DNA of 64,000 nt from Chondrus crispus (taxonomy: Eukaryota; Rhodophyta; Florideophyceae; Gigartinales; Gigartinaceae). Positions 11,424 to 24,295 of this stretch are shown piece by piece. The notes under the pieces were generated by a model that had not been told where the DNA came from, ran no database searches, and saw only the letters and a program-made list of their open reading frames with translations. The position numbers and the translations under genes are program-made. Numbering within the stretch: the stretch's first letter is position 1; every line of letters begins with the position of its first letter. The DNA is taken from NCBI RefSeq assembly GCF_000350225.1, contig NW_005179172.1, forward strand, positions 61,712-125,711, read 5' to 3'.

Positions 11424-14400
11424 CTCCCCCTCGATCACATGCTTTTACTGGACACTGCAAGCCCCAGAAGTTCTACAAACTTCTGGAATAGAATTCGCCC
11501 AAGTGCTTTTGTTAAGATATCAGCAGGCATCGAAGTGGTCGGACAATGCGACAAATACACAATGTTTCTCTTAATAGCATCTCGTACGTAGTGGTATTTT
11601 ACATCAACATGTTTGTTGCGACGGATGATCGATTCATTCTGTGCAAACGAAATCGTCCCTGCATTGTCACACCCCATCATGATCGTGGGATCAGAATCAA
11701 GTCCGAGGACATCAGCAACAACTTGACGCAACCAAGTCGCCTCCTTACACGCTTCACATAGTGCAATGTACTCAGCTTCACACGTCGAAGTCGCAACCAC
11801 AGTCTGTTTCCGGGAACTCCAACTGATCGCTCCACCACAGAACTTGAAAACATATCCGCTGGTCGACTTGCGAGAGTCTGAACAACCGGCCCAGTCAGCA
11901 TCACTGAAACCGAGCAACTCCGGCGATTTGGATTTATTGTCAAACACGATTCCTAAGTTTCGAGTCCCTTGCACGTATCGCATTACTCGTTTTACACCTG
12001 CCCAGTGTGACTCACATGGGTTGGCAGAATGTTGGGAAAGCTTTCCAATGGCGTATGCCAAGTCTGGACGAGTGCCAACCATCAAGTACATAAGGCAACC
12101 GACTGCCTCTCGATACGGTGCCTTTGTTTCGGAATCGTTTTCCATAGAATTCGTGGTTTTGCGACCTTGTTCCATTGGTGTCAGAGAAGGGTTACAAGTC
12201 GACATTTTAAAACGGTCAAGCACATTTAATGCATACTTAGTTTGAGTGAGACTCAATGTCTTGATAGTGCGATCTCTTTGAATCTCAAGACCAATGCAGA
12301 CTTTTGCCTCACTAAGGTCTTTCATCTCAAACCGTTTGTTAAGCTCCCCCTTCATCCATTTGATGGCATGGATGTCACTACCAGCGAGTAACAAGTCATC
12401 GACATAAAGTGCAATTAGCATGATAGTGTTACCAATGCGTTTAATGTAGAGGCACGGATCACTACGTGAAGTCTCAAATCCCAATTCACCGAGTAAGAAA
12501 TCATCCACTTTGGTATGCCATTGACGAGGTGCTTGTTTAAGACCGTAAAGTGCTTTCAAAAGTTTACACACATGATCACTTTTGCTTTTGTCAACGCAGC
12601 CTTCGGGTTGCTCCATGTAGATGTCTTCATCCAAGTCGCCGTTCAAAAACGCAGTCACGACATCCATCTGATGAAGTTCAAGGTCGTAATGAGCAACTAA
12701 GGCAAGAAGTAGACGAATAGTCGTAAACTTTATGACAGGGGCATATGTCTCAGTATAGTCAAGACCCTCCACTTGCTGGAATCCACGGGCAACAAGTCTG
12801 GCTTTTGCACTTTCAACTATATTGTCATTTGCATCAGGCAGCTGCTTGACATTGAAAACCCATCGAGATGTCAAGATGTTTGACGCCTCAGATCGAGGAA
12901 CAAGTTTCCAGGTCTGATTCTTAGTCTGTGATGCAAGTTCTTTGTCAATGCCGGTTTGCCAGAATGCAGCTCTAGGACCGTGGGTTGCTTGCTTGAAAGT
13001 CTAGGGACCTTCAATAGCGACATGCGCATGTGAAAGAGCAGCAGCTGCAAAGTTGCTCCTCCACCATGATCCGGGAGGTCTACTGATTCGAGACGATCTT
13101 CGTACAGCTGGAGTCGGAGTTGGAGGGGTGACATTCGGAGTTTCGACGGGAGGTGATACATCATCTTCATCATTCTCACCTACAGAGTGAGTGTCCTCGT
13201 TTTCAATAACCTCCCCTGAAATTTCATCCTCTTCCGACCCAACCTCACTAGCATTTGGGGTATCGGCTTCACTCTCATTGTCGCCACCGAGCAATACAAC
13301 GCCAACGTCAGAGTTGATTGAATCTCTTTCATGTGCAGGAATGTCATGCATCCCACATGTCGATTCATCAAACTTGGCATCTCGTGAAACAACAACTTTA
13401 TTCAACTCTCCGTCCCAAAGTTTGTATGCTTTACTGCATTGCGAATAACCGAGAAACATCGCTTCACGCGCTCGCAAGTCAAGCTTACGGAGCTCTAATT
13501 TCGGTAATGTATACCAACACTTTGACCCAAATACTCTCAAATGGCCAACATTTGGAGTTGACTTCATCCAAATGTGATGGGGAGTCGTGTTAACTGGCAA
13601 AGCCCGTGAAGTAACTCGATTGCGTACATATACTGCAGTGGCAAGAGCCTCTGCCCAGAATCGTTTACTGACCTGTTTATGAGAAAGCATGGAACGGACA
13701 AGATCAATCAAGGTTCGATTTAAACGTTCAGCAACACCGTTTTGTTCAGGTGTGTAGGCAGTGGTGAGCTGGTGCTGGGTACCGTTTGAATCCAAATATG
13801 ACTTGAATTCTGTCGACAAGTACTCTCCCCCTCGATCAGTGCGAAGCACCTTCACTTTGCGACCAGTGTGCGTTTGGGCAAACTGTTCATACAACTTGTA
13901 TTTTGCAAAGGCCTCAGATTTATTTCGCATCGTGTACACAACTACCCAGTTCGAGTGATCATCTACAAATGTAATGAAGTATCTCGAACCACCAATGGAC
14001 TGTACTTCGAGCGGACCGCAAACGTCAGAATGTACCAAGTCAAGACAGTTCTGTGCTCGAGACGATGATCGCTGTTTCGGGATTACTGATCGCGTTGCTT
14101 TGCCGAACACACACGCAGGACAAACGAGAGAGTGATTGTCAGACTTTCGATTCATTGCTCTGATCACATCGCTTTGACGAACATTGATACCACTTACCAC
14201 ATTATTGTGAATCATTGATGCGATTCCTTGTACGTTAACATGGGCCATTCGTTCATGTAGCGTCTGCAAGGTAACTACATGAGCAGAGAAAGTTTCATTC
14301 ATGACATCAAGTATGAATAAATCCCCAACTTGACTAGCTGTGGCAACTAGAGTTGGTCCTGCAGTAACGATGCATTTGTCTTTTTCAAATGACACTTGCA

Positions 14401-15368
14401 AGCCCTTTGAAACGATTTGGCTAACAGACAGAAGCGAGTATCCGAAATCAGGGACATGCAAAACGTTGGACAAGTTGCAAGGATGTGGACTACCATTGAC
14501 GTTCAACATGAATTCTACCTCACCACGACCAGCGACATTGGCTCTAGCCTTAGTGCCCATCTCGACTGATCCAGATTGCATCTGTTCATAAGTAACGAAC
14601 AAAGAGCGATCAAATGTAATGTGGGCACTGCAACCAAAATCCATAAGCCATGACCCTGCGTTCACTGCCTTCCTTTCGGGAGAAGAAGTCGAAAGCAGGC
14701 ATGTAAAGTCGCTTTCAGCAAAGGCAGCAGTAGAAGTTTCATCTCGAGATACGAATGCACTTGGCTTCATGCCGGGGTTGCGGGACCGGAACCCGTCTGG
14801 CGGTGCTGGTCGGCGCCCATTCACATCCTTGCCCCAGCAACGTGCTGCAGTGTGTCCATGTCGATTACAGTTCGTACATCTCATACCACGTCGAATAGGC
14901 ATGCGATTGACAAGTGCAGGTGCGTGGGGTGAAGTAGTAGAAGCGGTCTTCATGCTCTCTCGTTGTTCCTCTTGCAGCAGACGACTCTTCACAAAATCGA
15001 GTCCAAACACTTTATCCTCATTGCCAAGTGCGTCAAGTGCAACAATCAAGTTATCGAATCGTGGAGGCAAGCCATTCAACACAGCCATTGCAATTTCTTT
15101 ATCGTCAATCTCAACACTCATTGACTGCAATCTGGCAGCAAGTTGCTTCACACGATTGATGAACACGAGCACTTTCTCGGATGGGAGCATGGAAACAGTG
15201 TAAAAGTCGCGACGGGCGGAAAGTTTGTTGAGCAAAGTGTGACGCTCAAACACATTCAGAATCGCCTCCCATGTCTCTTTCGCACTGCTACACCCTCGCA
15301 CATGTTGCAAGTAGTCATCAGAAAGCGTGAGTCCGATGACTGCCTTTGCTTTCGCATCACCACGAATC

Positions 15369-16138
15369 TATAGAAAGGTCAGCGGGGCAGAGGGAAGAAG
15401 GATGGTTGAAGGTTGCTGGTGGTTGACGGGAAAAGAAGTTGATACCATTTTACTCTTGGTCGCCAACTATTGGCGCTACTTATACTCTTCGAACTACATA
15501 CAATACGAGCCATTAGGGCTGGTCACGTGACTCTCCTTCTTGCACTCGTTGATAATCAAGTAACTCTCCCTGTTGCACTCTCGGTTGATAATCAAGTGAC
15601 TCTCCTACTTCCACTCTCGGTTGATAATCAAATGACTCTCCTTCTTGCACTCTCGGTTGATAATCAAGTGACTCTCCTATTTCCACTCTCGGTTGATAAT
15701 CAAATGACTTTCCTACTTGTACTCTCTCTTGCTAATAATTTGGGACCGTTTGAGAGTCAATAATATCTGAATGTACTGTACTGTAGATTACAGATTTTAC
15801 AATACGATTAATAACCACTGTGGCACATACGTCAAACGTGTCATACACGTGTAGGACAAATGTCATACGTGTCACACACATGTCAAATCGAGAAAAATGA
15901 AACATGTTCAGAATGTACTGTAGAGTGCCACGAGGTACATAACTTACACGTGTCAACACCAAAATTGAAACATGCTCGGAAATGATAGGAAAGTGCAACC
16001 GTGTACAAATATGACACGTGTCCACGTTGAAGACCAAACATCCTGAGAATGCTCTTGCAAGCATTTTAGGTTTCGTCGACGTACACGTGTAATATCTGTC
16101 AGGCTTGGAGCTTAGCATGTGGTCGAAGATTTCCAACA
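15369..16138 (-). repeat. 3' LTR of B2
   Basis: It has five TTGATAATC modules and an extra segment of about 33 bp with a second TACACGTGTAGGAC block, which B1 and B3 lack. The polypurine tract follows at 16139-16149. Confidence 0.94.
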
Positions 16139-16149
16139 CTCCCCCTCGA

Positions 16150-19100
16150 TCACATGCTTCTACTGGACACTGCAAGCCCCAGAAGTTCTACAAACTTCTG
16201 GAATAGAATTCGCCCAAGTGCTTTGGTTAAGATATCCGCAGGCATCGAAGTGGTCGGACAATGCGACAAATACACAATGTTTCTCTTAATAGCATCTCGT
16301 ACGTAGTGGTATTTTACATCAACATGTTTGTTGCGACGGTTGATCGATTCATTCTGTGCAAACGAAATCGTCCCTGCATTGTCACACCCCATCATGATCG
16401 TGGGATCAGAATCAAGTCCGAGGACATCAGCAACAACTTGACGCAACCAAGTCGCCTCCTTACACGCTTCACATAGTGCAATGTACTCAGCTTCACACGT
16501 CGAAGTCGCAACCACAGTCTGTTTCCGGGAACTCCAACTGATAGCTCCACCACAGAACTTGAAAACATATCCGCTGGTCGACTTGCGAGAGTCTGAACAA
16601 CCGGCCCAGTCAGCATCACTGAAACCGAGCAACTCCGGCGATTTGGATTTATTGTCAAACACGATTCCTAAGTTTCGAGTCCCTTGCACGTATCGCATTA
16701 CTCGTTTTACACCTGCCCAGTGTGACTCACATGGGTTGGCAGAATGTTGGGAAAGCTTTCCAATGGCGTATGCCAAGTCTGGACGAGTGCCAACCATCAA
16801 GTACATAAGGCAACCGACTGCCTCACGATACGGTGCCTTTGTTTCGGAGTCGTTTTCCATAGAATTCGTGGTTTTGCGATCTTGTTCCATTGGAGTCAGA
16901 GAAGGGTTACAAGTCGACATTTTAAAACGGTCAAGCACTTTTAATGCATACTTAGTTTGAGTGAGACTCAATGTCTTGATAGTGCGATCTCTTTGAATCT
17001 CAAGACCAATGCAGACTTTTGCCTCACTAAGGTCTTTCATCTCAAACCGTTTGTTAAGCTCCCCCTTCATCCATTTGATGGCATGGATATCACTACCAGC
17101 GAGCAACAAGTCATCGACGTAAAGTGCAATTAGCATGATAGTGTTACCGATGCGTTTAATGTAGAGGCACGGATCACTACGTGAAGTCTCAAATCCCAAT
17201 TCACCGAGTAAGAAATCATCCACTTTGGTATGCCATTGACGAGGTGCTTGTTTAAGACCGTAAAGTGCTTTCAAAAGTTTACACACATGATCACTTTTGC
17301 TTTTGTCAACGCAGCCTTCGGGTTGCTCCATGTAGATGTCTTCATCCAAGTCGCCGTTCAAAAACGCAGTCACGACATCCATCTGATGAAGTTCAAGGTC
17401 GTAATGAGCAACTAAGGCAAGAAGTAGACGAATAGTCGTAAACTTTATGACAGGGGCATATGTCTCAGTATAGTCAAGACCCTCCACTTGCTGGAATCCA
17501 CGGGCAACAAGTCTGGCTTTTGCACTTTCAACTATATTGTCATTTGCATCAGGCAGCTGCTTGACATTGAAAACCCATCGAGATGTCAAGATGTTTGACG
17601 CCTCAGATCGAGGAACAAGTTTCCAGGTCTGATTCTTAGTCTGTGATGCAAGTTCTTTGTCAATGCCGGTTTGCCAGAATGCAGCTCTAGGACCGTGGGT
17701 TGCTTGTTTGAAAGTCTTGGGACCTTCAATAGCGACATGCGCATGTGAAAGAGCAGCAGCTGCAAAGTTGCTCCTCCACCACGATCCGGGAGGTCTACTG
17801 ATTCGAGACGATCTTCGTACAGATGGAGTCGGAGTTGAAGGGGTGACATTTGGAGTTTCGACGGGAGGTGATACATCATCTTCATCATTCTCACCTACAG
17901 AGTGAGTGTCCTCGTTTTCAATAACCTCCCCTGAAATTTCATCCTCTTCCGACCCAAACTCATTAGTATTTGGGGTATCGGCTTCATTCTCATTGTCGCC
18001 ACCGAGCAATACAACGCCAACGTCAGAGTTGATTGAATCTTTTTCATGTGCAGGAATGTCATGCATCCTACATGTCGATTCATCAAACTTGGCATCTCGT
18101 GAAACAACAACTTTACTCAACTCTCGGTCCCAAAGTTTGTATGCTTTACTGCATTGCGAATAACCGAGAAACATCGCTTCACGCGCTCGCAAGTCAAGCT
18201 TACGGAGCTCTAATTTCGGTAATGTATACCAACACTTTGACCCAAATACTCTCAAATGGCCAACATTTGGAGTTGACTTCATCCAAATGTGATGGGGAGT
18301 CGTGTTAACTGGCAAAGCCCGTGAAGTAACTCGATTGCGTACATATACTGCAGTGGCAAGAGCCTCTGCCCAGAATCGTTTACTGACCTGTTTATGAGAA
18401 AGCATGGAACGGACAAGATCAATCAAGGTTCGATTTAAACGTTCAGCAACACCGTTTTGTTCAGGTGTGTAGGCAGTGGTGAGCTGGTGCTGTGTACCGT
18501 TTGAATCCAAATATGACTTGAATTCTGTCGACAAGTACTCTCCCCCTCGATCAGTGCGAAGCACCTTCACTTTGCGACCAGTGTGCGTTTGGGCAAACTG
18601 TTCATACAACTTGTATTTTGCAAAGGCCTCAGATTTATTTCGCATCGTGTACACAACTACCCAGTTCGAGTGATCATCTACAAATGTAATGAAGTATCTC
18701 GAACCACCAATGGACTGTACTTCGAGCGGACCGCAAACGTCAGAATGTACCAAGTCAAGACAGTTCTGTGCTCGAGACGATGATCGCTGTTTCGGGATTA
18801 CTGATCGCGTTGCTTTGCCGAACACACACGCAGGACAAACGAGAGAGTGATTGTCAGACTTTCGATTCATTGCTCTGATCACATCGCTTTGACGAACATT
18901 GATGCCACTTACCACATTATTGTGAATCATTGATGCGATTCCTTGTACGTTAACATGGGCCATTCGTTCATGTAGCGTCTGCAAGGTAACTACATGAGCA
19001 GAGAAAGTTTCATTCATGACATCAAGTATGAATAAATCCCCAACTTGACTAGCTGTGGCAACTAGAGTTGGTCCTGCAGTAACGATGCATTTGTCTTTTT

Positions 19101-20247
19101 CAAATGACACTTGCAAGCCCTTTGAAACGATTTGGCTAACAGACAGAAGCGAGTATCCGAAATCAGGGACATGCAAAACGTTGGACAAGTTGCAAGGATG
19201 TGGACTACCATTGACGTTCAACATGAATTCTACCTCACCACGACCAGCGACATTGGCTCTAGCCTTAGTGCCCATCTCGACTGATCCAGATTGCATCTGT
19301 TCATAAGTAACGAACAAAGAGCGATCAAATGTAATGTGGGCACTGCAACCAGAATCCACAAGCCATGACCCTGCGTTCACTGCCTTCTTTTCGGGAGAAG
19401 AAGTCGAAAGCAGGCATGTAAAGTCGCTTTCAGCAAAGGCAGCAGTAGAAGTTTCATCTCGAGATACGAATGCACTTGGCTTCATGCCGGGGTTGCGGGA
19501 CCGGAACCCGTCTGGCGGTGCTGGTCGGCGCCCATTCACATCCTTGCCCCAGCAACGTGCTGCGGTGTGTCCATGTCGATTACAGTTCGTACATCTCATA
19601 TCACGTCGAATAGGCATGCGATTGACAAGTGCAGGTGCGTGGGGTGAAGTAGTAGAAGCGGTCTTCATGCTCTCTCGTTGTTCCTCTTGCAGCAGACGAC
19701 TCTTCACAAAATCGAGTCCAAACACTTTATCCTCATTGCCAAGTGCGTCAAGTGCAACAATCAAGTTATCGAATCGTGGAGGCAAGCCATTCAACACAGC
19801 CATTGCAATTTCTTTATCGTCAATCTCAACACTCATTGACTGCAATCTGGCAGCAAGTTGCTTCACACGATTGATGAACACGAGCACTTTCTCGGATGGG
19901 AGCATGGAAACAGTGTAAAAGTCGCGACGGGCGGAAAGTTTGTTGAGCAAAGTGTGACGCTCAAACACATTCAGAATCGCCTCCCATGTCTCTTTCGCAC
20001 TGCTACACCCTCGCACATGTTGCAAGTAGTCATCAGAAAGCGTGAGTCCGATGACTGCCTTTGCTTTCGCATCACCACGAATCCACTTCCTGCGATCATC
20101 TGAGGTCGCATTTTCCGATATATCATCAAAAACGCATTGATCGACATCTCGGAGAGCAAGCAGTAGCTCGATTTTCTGCTTCCAGATGTAAAAGTTAGAT
20201 GCGGTCAGCTTCTCGATTCTGACCTATCCAGAGCTTTGGTCATCCAT
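16150..20247 (-). pseudogene. B2 Gag-Pol polyprotein, open except for a TAG at codon 8
   Basis: The frame has 1366 codons from ATG 20247 to the TGA at 16150-16152. It is unbroken apart from TAG at 20224-20226. All domains are present: the Gag WKQKIELLLALRD region, the zinc knuckle, protease DSGCSAH, the GAG-pre-integrase HHCC module, and integrase with DVCGP, RTDRGGEY and QNGVAER. RT with YVDD and RNase H with SDADW follow. No ATG lies soon after the stop, so full-length Gag could come only from readthrough or non-ATG starting. The same TAG is in B1, so it was probably copied from a shared defective parent. Proteins supplied by an intact B or C element could have moved it. Confidence 0.9.
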
Positions 20248-21321
20248 TTCGCCGAATGGATGTACCCTTCGAGTATACAAGGTCTTCCGTTCCGGGATCC
20301 CAAGCCGTTAACCGATAGTCAACACAATGGCAAGCCCACCCGTATAGGAAGTTTGTAGCGATTACTCGGAAACGTTCTTGGTGCTTGTTCCCGGCGGAGT
20401 GGAACAAGCGTATTCTTCTTAAAAATGCCTTAGGGCGCTACCCCTGTATGTCGGCCAGTGCGGGTCTTTCGACTGTGAACTAAATCAAACGTGCCACGAG
20501 TAAGCACAACAACTTTGCCTGTAGACGAACCAGGACTTTTGGTTACTACCGCGAACGGTCCCTGCAACCTAAATCGGCTTGTCCAAACTTGATACGGTAC
20601 TGCCTCAGAGGGTCTCCCACAACACAAGAATGAAACTGCCTTCGTCGTACTCGTGTGATTTGTTCACAATCACTCCTTGGGTCACCCTCTTCCGTGCGAA
20701 CTTAATCAAGGTACGCGACCTTATACACGTATAGTGAGAGGTTCAGTGTTTAGGCACGTATTCTCTTCACCCAGGGGACCGAAGTCGTACCTATAGGGCT
20801 AATACCGAGAGCGTTACCCACACCGCCGACGCACCTCCCGAAGGCAGAGTGCGGATCGACTAGACCAGTACACTGTGATCCTCCCCGAGGATCAGTAATT
20901 CGTCTCTCGACGATTCTTGGTCGGACCCTCGCTCAAGTCAGATTTCCAATGGCACCAGCCTTTCACCAAGAGCGAGGGTATGTTCCACTGAGGATTTGGC
21001 AGTGCGTTGGCCACTAGGGACTTTCTTCCTCCCGACTAGCGGAAGGCTCACCCACAGCTCACACAACGACTGCCACGACAAAGCTGCAAGACCACAAAGT
21101 TGATTTCCAAAAACTGGGAACTGACGGACCACCAAACTGAAAAATCGGCTGAAACGGTGCTGAAAACGACGGCGAAAACTGAAAAAACTGAAAAACCAAA
21201 CTCGAAAGCGGAGACTGAAACTGATACCTTCTTCTTCTGCTTGACGAGCTGAACAAACTGATACTTGAACGACGGCGAAACTCGAACTTGAACCAAAACG
21301 AAGAAGACGATCAGCGTTGAA
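20248..21321 (-). other. B2 leader
   Basis: This 1.07-kb untranslated leader lies between primer site and gag. Next to the primer site it is rich in TTC/TCG-type pyrimidine triplets on the sense strand. It has a single copy of a segment of about 123 bp that is doubled in B1 and B3. The 50-nt block shared by all families is at 20294-20343. A 65-codon frame at 20430-20627 recurs in all B copies but is out of frame in parts of C and lacks a clear start. Confidence 0.75.
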
Positions 21322-21335
21322 CTGGGCCCATAACC
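21322..21335 (-). other. Primer-binding site of B2
   Basis: The minus strand reads GGTTATGGGCCCAG directly after the LTR. This is complementary to CTGGGCCCATAACC of the anticodon arm of eukaryotic initiator tRNA-Met. Drosophila copia uses the same internal site. Confidence 0.85.
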
Positions 21336-22107
21336 TATAGAAAGGTCAGCGGGGCAGAAGGAAGAAGGATGGTTGAAGGTTGCTGGTGGTTGACGGGAAA
21401 AGAAGTTGATGCCATTTTACTCTTGGTCGCCAACTATTGGCGCTACTTATACTCTTCGAACTACATACAATACGAGCCATTAGGGCTGGTCACGTGACTC
21501 TCCTTCTTGCACTGGTTGATAATCAAGTGACTCTCCCTGTTGCACTCTCGGTTGATAATCAAGTGACTCTCCTACTTCCACTCTCGGTTGATAATCAAAT
21601 GACTCTCCTTCTTGCACTCTCGGTTGATAATCAAGTGACTCTCCTATTTCCACTCTCGGTTGATAATCAAATGACTTTCCTACTTGTACTCTCTCTTGCT
21701 AATAATTTGGGACCGTTTGAGAGTCAATAATATCTGAATGTACTGTACTGTAGATTACAGATTTTACAATACGATTAATAACCACTGTGGCACATACGTC
21801 ATACGTGTCATACACGTGTAGGACAAATGTCATACGTGTCACACACATGTCAAATCGAGAAAAACTGAAACATGTTCAGAATGTACTGTAGAGTGCCACC
21901 AGGTACATAACTTACACGTGTCAACACCAAAATTGAAACATGCTCGGAAATGATAGGAAAGTGCAACCGTGTACAAATATGACACGTGTCCACGTTGAAG
22001 ACCAAACATCCTGAGAATGCTCTTGCAAGCATTTTAGGTTTCGTCGACGTACACGTGTAATATCTGTCCAGGCTTGTAGCTTAGCATGTGGTCGAAGATT
22101 TCCAACA
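21336..22107 (-). repeat. 5' LTR of B2
   Basis: This 772-bp LTR is nearly identical to the 3' LTR, which suggests a fairly recent insertion. It has the same five modules and the extra 33-bp segment. Confidence 0.94.
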
Positions 22108-22276
22108 GAATCCACTTCCTGCGATCATCTGAGGTCGCATTTTCCGGTATATCATCAAAAACGTATTGATCGACATCTCGGAGAGCAAGCAGTAGCTCGA
22201 TTTTCTGCTTCCAGATGTAAAAGTTAGATGCGGTCAGCTTCTCGATTCTGACCTATCCAGAGCTTTGGTCATCCAT

Positions 22277-23470
22277 TTCGCCGAATGGATGTACCCTTCG
22301 AGTATACAAGGTCTTCCGTTCCGGGATCCCAAGCCGTTAACCGATAGTCAACACAATGGCAAGCCCACCCGTATAGGAAGTTTGTAGCGATTACTCGGAA
22401 ACGTTCTTGGTGCTTGTTCCCGGCGGAGTGGAACAAGCGTATTCTTCTTAAAAATGCCTTAGGGCGCTACCCCTATATGTCGGCCAGTGCGGGTCTTTCG
22501 ACTGTGAACTAAATCAAACGTGCCACGAGTAAGCACAACAACTTTGCCTGTAGACGAACCAGGACTTTTGGTTACTACCGCGAACGGTCCCTGCAACCTA
22601 AATCGGCTTGTCCAAACTTGATACGGTACTGCCTCAGAGGGTCTCCCACAACACAAGAATGAAACTGCCTTCGTCGTACTCGTGTGATTTGTTCACAATC
22701 ACTCCTTGGGTCACCCTCTTCCGTGCGAACTTAATCAAGGTACGCGACCTTATACACGTATAGTGAGAGGTTCAGTGTTTAGGCACGTATTCTCTTCACC
22801 CAGGGGACCGAAGTCGTACCTATAGGGCTAATACCGAGAGCGTTACCCACACCGCCGACGCACCTCCCGAAGGCAGAGTGCGGATCGACTAGACCAGTAC
22901 ACTGTGATCCTCCCCGAGGATCAGTAATTCGTCTCTCGACGATTCTTGGTCGGACCCTCGCTCAAGTCAGATTTCCAATGGCACCAGCCTTTCACCAAGA
23001 GCGAGGGTATGTTCCACTGAGGATTTGGCAGTGCGTTGGCCACTAGGGACTTTCTTCCTCCCGACTAGCGGAAGGCTCACCCACAGCTCACACAACGACT
23101 GCCACGACAAAGCAAAAAACTGGTAACTGACGGACCACTGAGGATTTGGCAGTGCGTTGGCCACTAGGGACTTTCTTCCTCCCGACTAGCGGAAGGCTCA
23201 CCCACAGCTCACACAACGACTGCCACGACAAAGCTGCAAGACCACAAAGTTGATTTCCAAAAACTGGGAACTAACGGACCACCAAACTGAAAAATCGGCT
23301 GAAACGGTGCTGAAAAGGACGGCGAAAACTGAAAAACTGAAAAACCAAACTCGAAAGCGGAGACTGAAACTGATACCTTCTTCTTCTGCTTGACGAGCTG
23401 AACAAACTGATACTTGAACAACGGCAAAACTCGAACTTGAACCAAAACGAAGACGACGATCAGCGTTGAA
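22277..23470 (-). other. B1 leader with internal duplication
   Basis: It is like the B2 leader, but the segment at about 23015-23112 is repeated at about 23138-23234. B3 shares this duplication; B2 does not have it. The 50-nt shared block is at 22323-22372. Confidence 0.75.
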
Positions 23471-23484
23471 CTGGGCCCATAACC
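23471..23484 (-). other. Primer-binding site of B1
   Basis: The minus strand reads GGTTATGGGCCCAG next to the 5' LTR, the same initiator tRNA-Met anticodon-arm match as in B2, B3, A3 and C3. Confidence 0.85.
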
Positions 23485-24295
23485 TATAGAAAGGTCAGCG
23501 GGGCAGAGGGAAGAAGGATGGTTGAAGGTTGCTGGTGGTTGACGGGAAAAGAAGTTGATACCATTTTACTCTTGGTCGCCAACTATTGGCGCTACTTATA
23601 CTCTTCGAACTACATACAATACGAGCCATTAGGGCTGGTCACGTGACTCTCCTTCTTGCAGTGGTTGATAATCAAGTGACTCTCCCTGTTGCACTCTCGG
23701 TTGATAATCAAGTGACTCTCCTACTTCCACTCTCCGTTGATAATCAAATGACTCTCCTTCTTGCACTCTCTCTTGCTAATAAAGTGACTCTCCTACTTCC
23801 ACTCTCGGTTGATAATCAAATGACTCTCCTTCTTGCACTCTCGGTTGATAATCAAGTGACTCTCCTACTTCCACTCTCCGTTGATAATCAAATGACTCTC
23901 CTTCTTGCACTCTCTCTTGCTAATAATTTGGGACCGTTTGAGAGTCAATAATATCTGAATGTATTGTACTGTAGATTACAGATTTTACACTACGATTAAT
24001 AACCACTGTGGCACATACGTCATACGTGTCACACACGTGTCAAATCGAGAAAAATGAAACATGTTCAGAATGTACTGTAGAGTGCCACGGGGTACATAAC
24101 TTACACGTGTCAACACCAAAATTGAAACATGCTCGGAAATGATAGGAAAGTGCAACCGTGTACAAATATAACACGTGTCCACCTTGAAGACCAAACATCC
24201 AGAGAATGCTCTTGCAAGCATTTTAGGTTTCGTCGACGTACACGTGTAATATCTGTCAGGCTTGGAGCTTAGCATGTGGTCGAAGATTTCCAACA
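23485..24295 (-). repeat. 5' LTR of B1 (811 bp)
   Basis: It carries seven TTGATAATC-type modules, against three in the 3' LTR of the same element. One module is a hybrid (CTTGCTAATAAAGTGAC). Confidence 0.93.

Larger units (their letters stand above)
15369..22107 (-). mobile_element. B2, family B element nested in B1
   Basis: B2 is on the minus strand with duplication GAATC (15364-15368 and 22108-22112). The LTRs are 15369-16138 and 21336-22107 (770 and 772 bp), differing at roughly a dozen positions by eye. It has a primer site at 21322-21335 and a polypurine tract after the pol stop. It is the deepest full-length element of this branch (level 4). Confidence 0.95.
11435..22276 (-). pseudogene. 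B1 Gag-Pol polyprotein, interrupted by B2 and carrying two nonsense codons
   Basis: The start ATG is at 22276. The first 164 nt are in 22276-22113 and the rest in 15368-11435, the break being B2 with duplication GAATC. Codon 8 is TAG (22253-22255). A second TAG at 13001-13003 replaces a lysine codon between the Pro/Ser/Thr-rich linker after integrase and the RT domain. The protease active site reads D-F-G instead of D-S-G (near 14637-14642). The rest is open: zinc knuckle CTNCNRHGHTAARC, integrase D/D/E residues, YVDD and RNase H are all visible. It is inactive. Confidence 0.93.
10757..24295 (-). mobile_element. B1, family B element inserted in the A-1 pol gene
   Basis: B1 is on the minus strand with duplication GCAGT (10752-10756 and 24296-24300). 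The 3' LTR is 10757-11423 and the 5' LTR is 23485-24295. Its gag is interrupted by B2. The LTRs differ in length by 144 bp, which equals four 36-bp modules of the internal tandem array. Confidence 0.94.

Noticed and set aside
13191-13448. Antisense frames across gag-pol (for example 11766-12245, 14619-15203, 41442-41921)
   Set aside because: They are exact shadows of conserved pol sequence and recur only because pol recurs.
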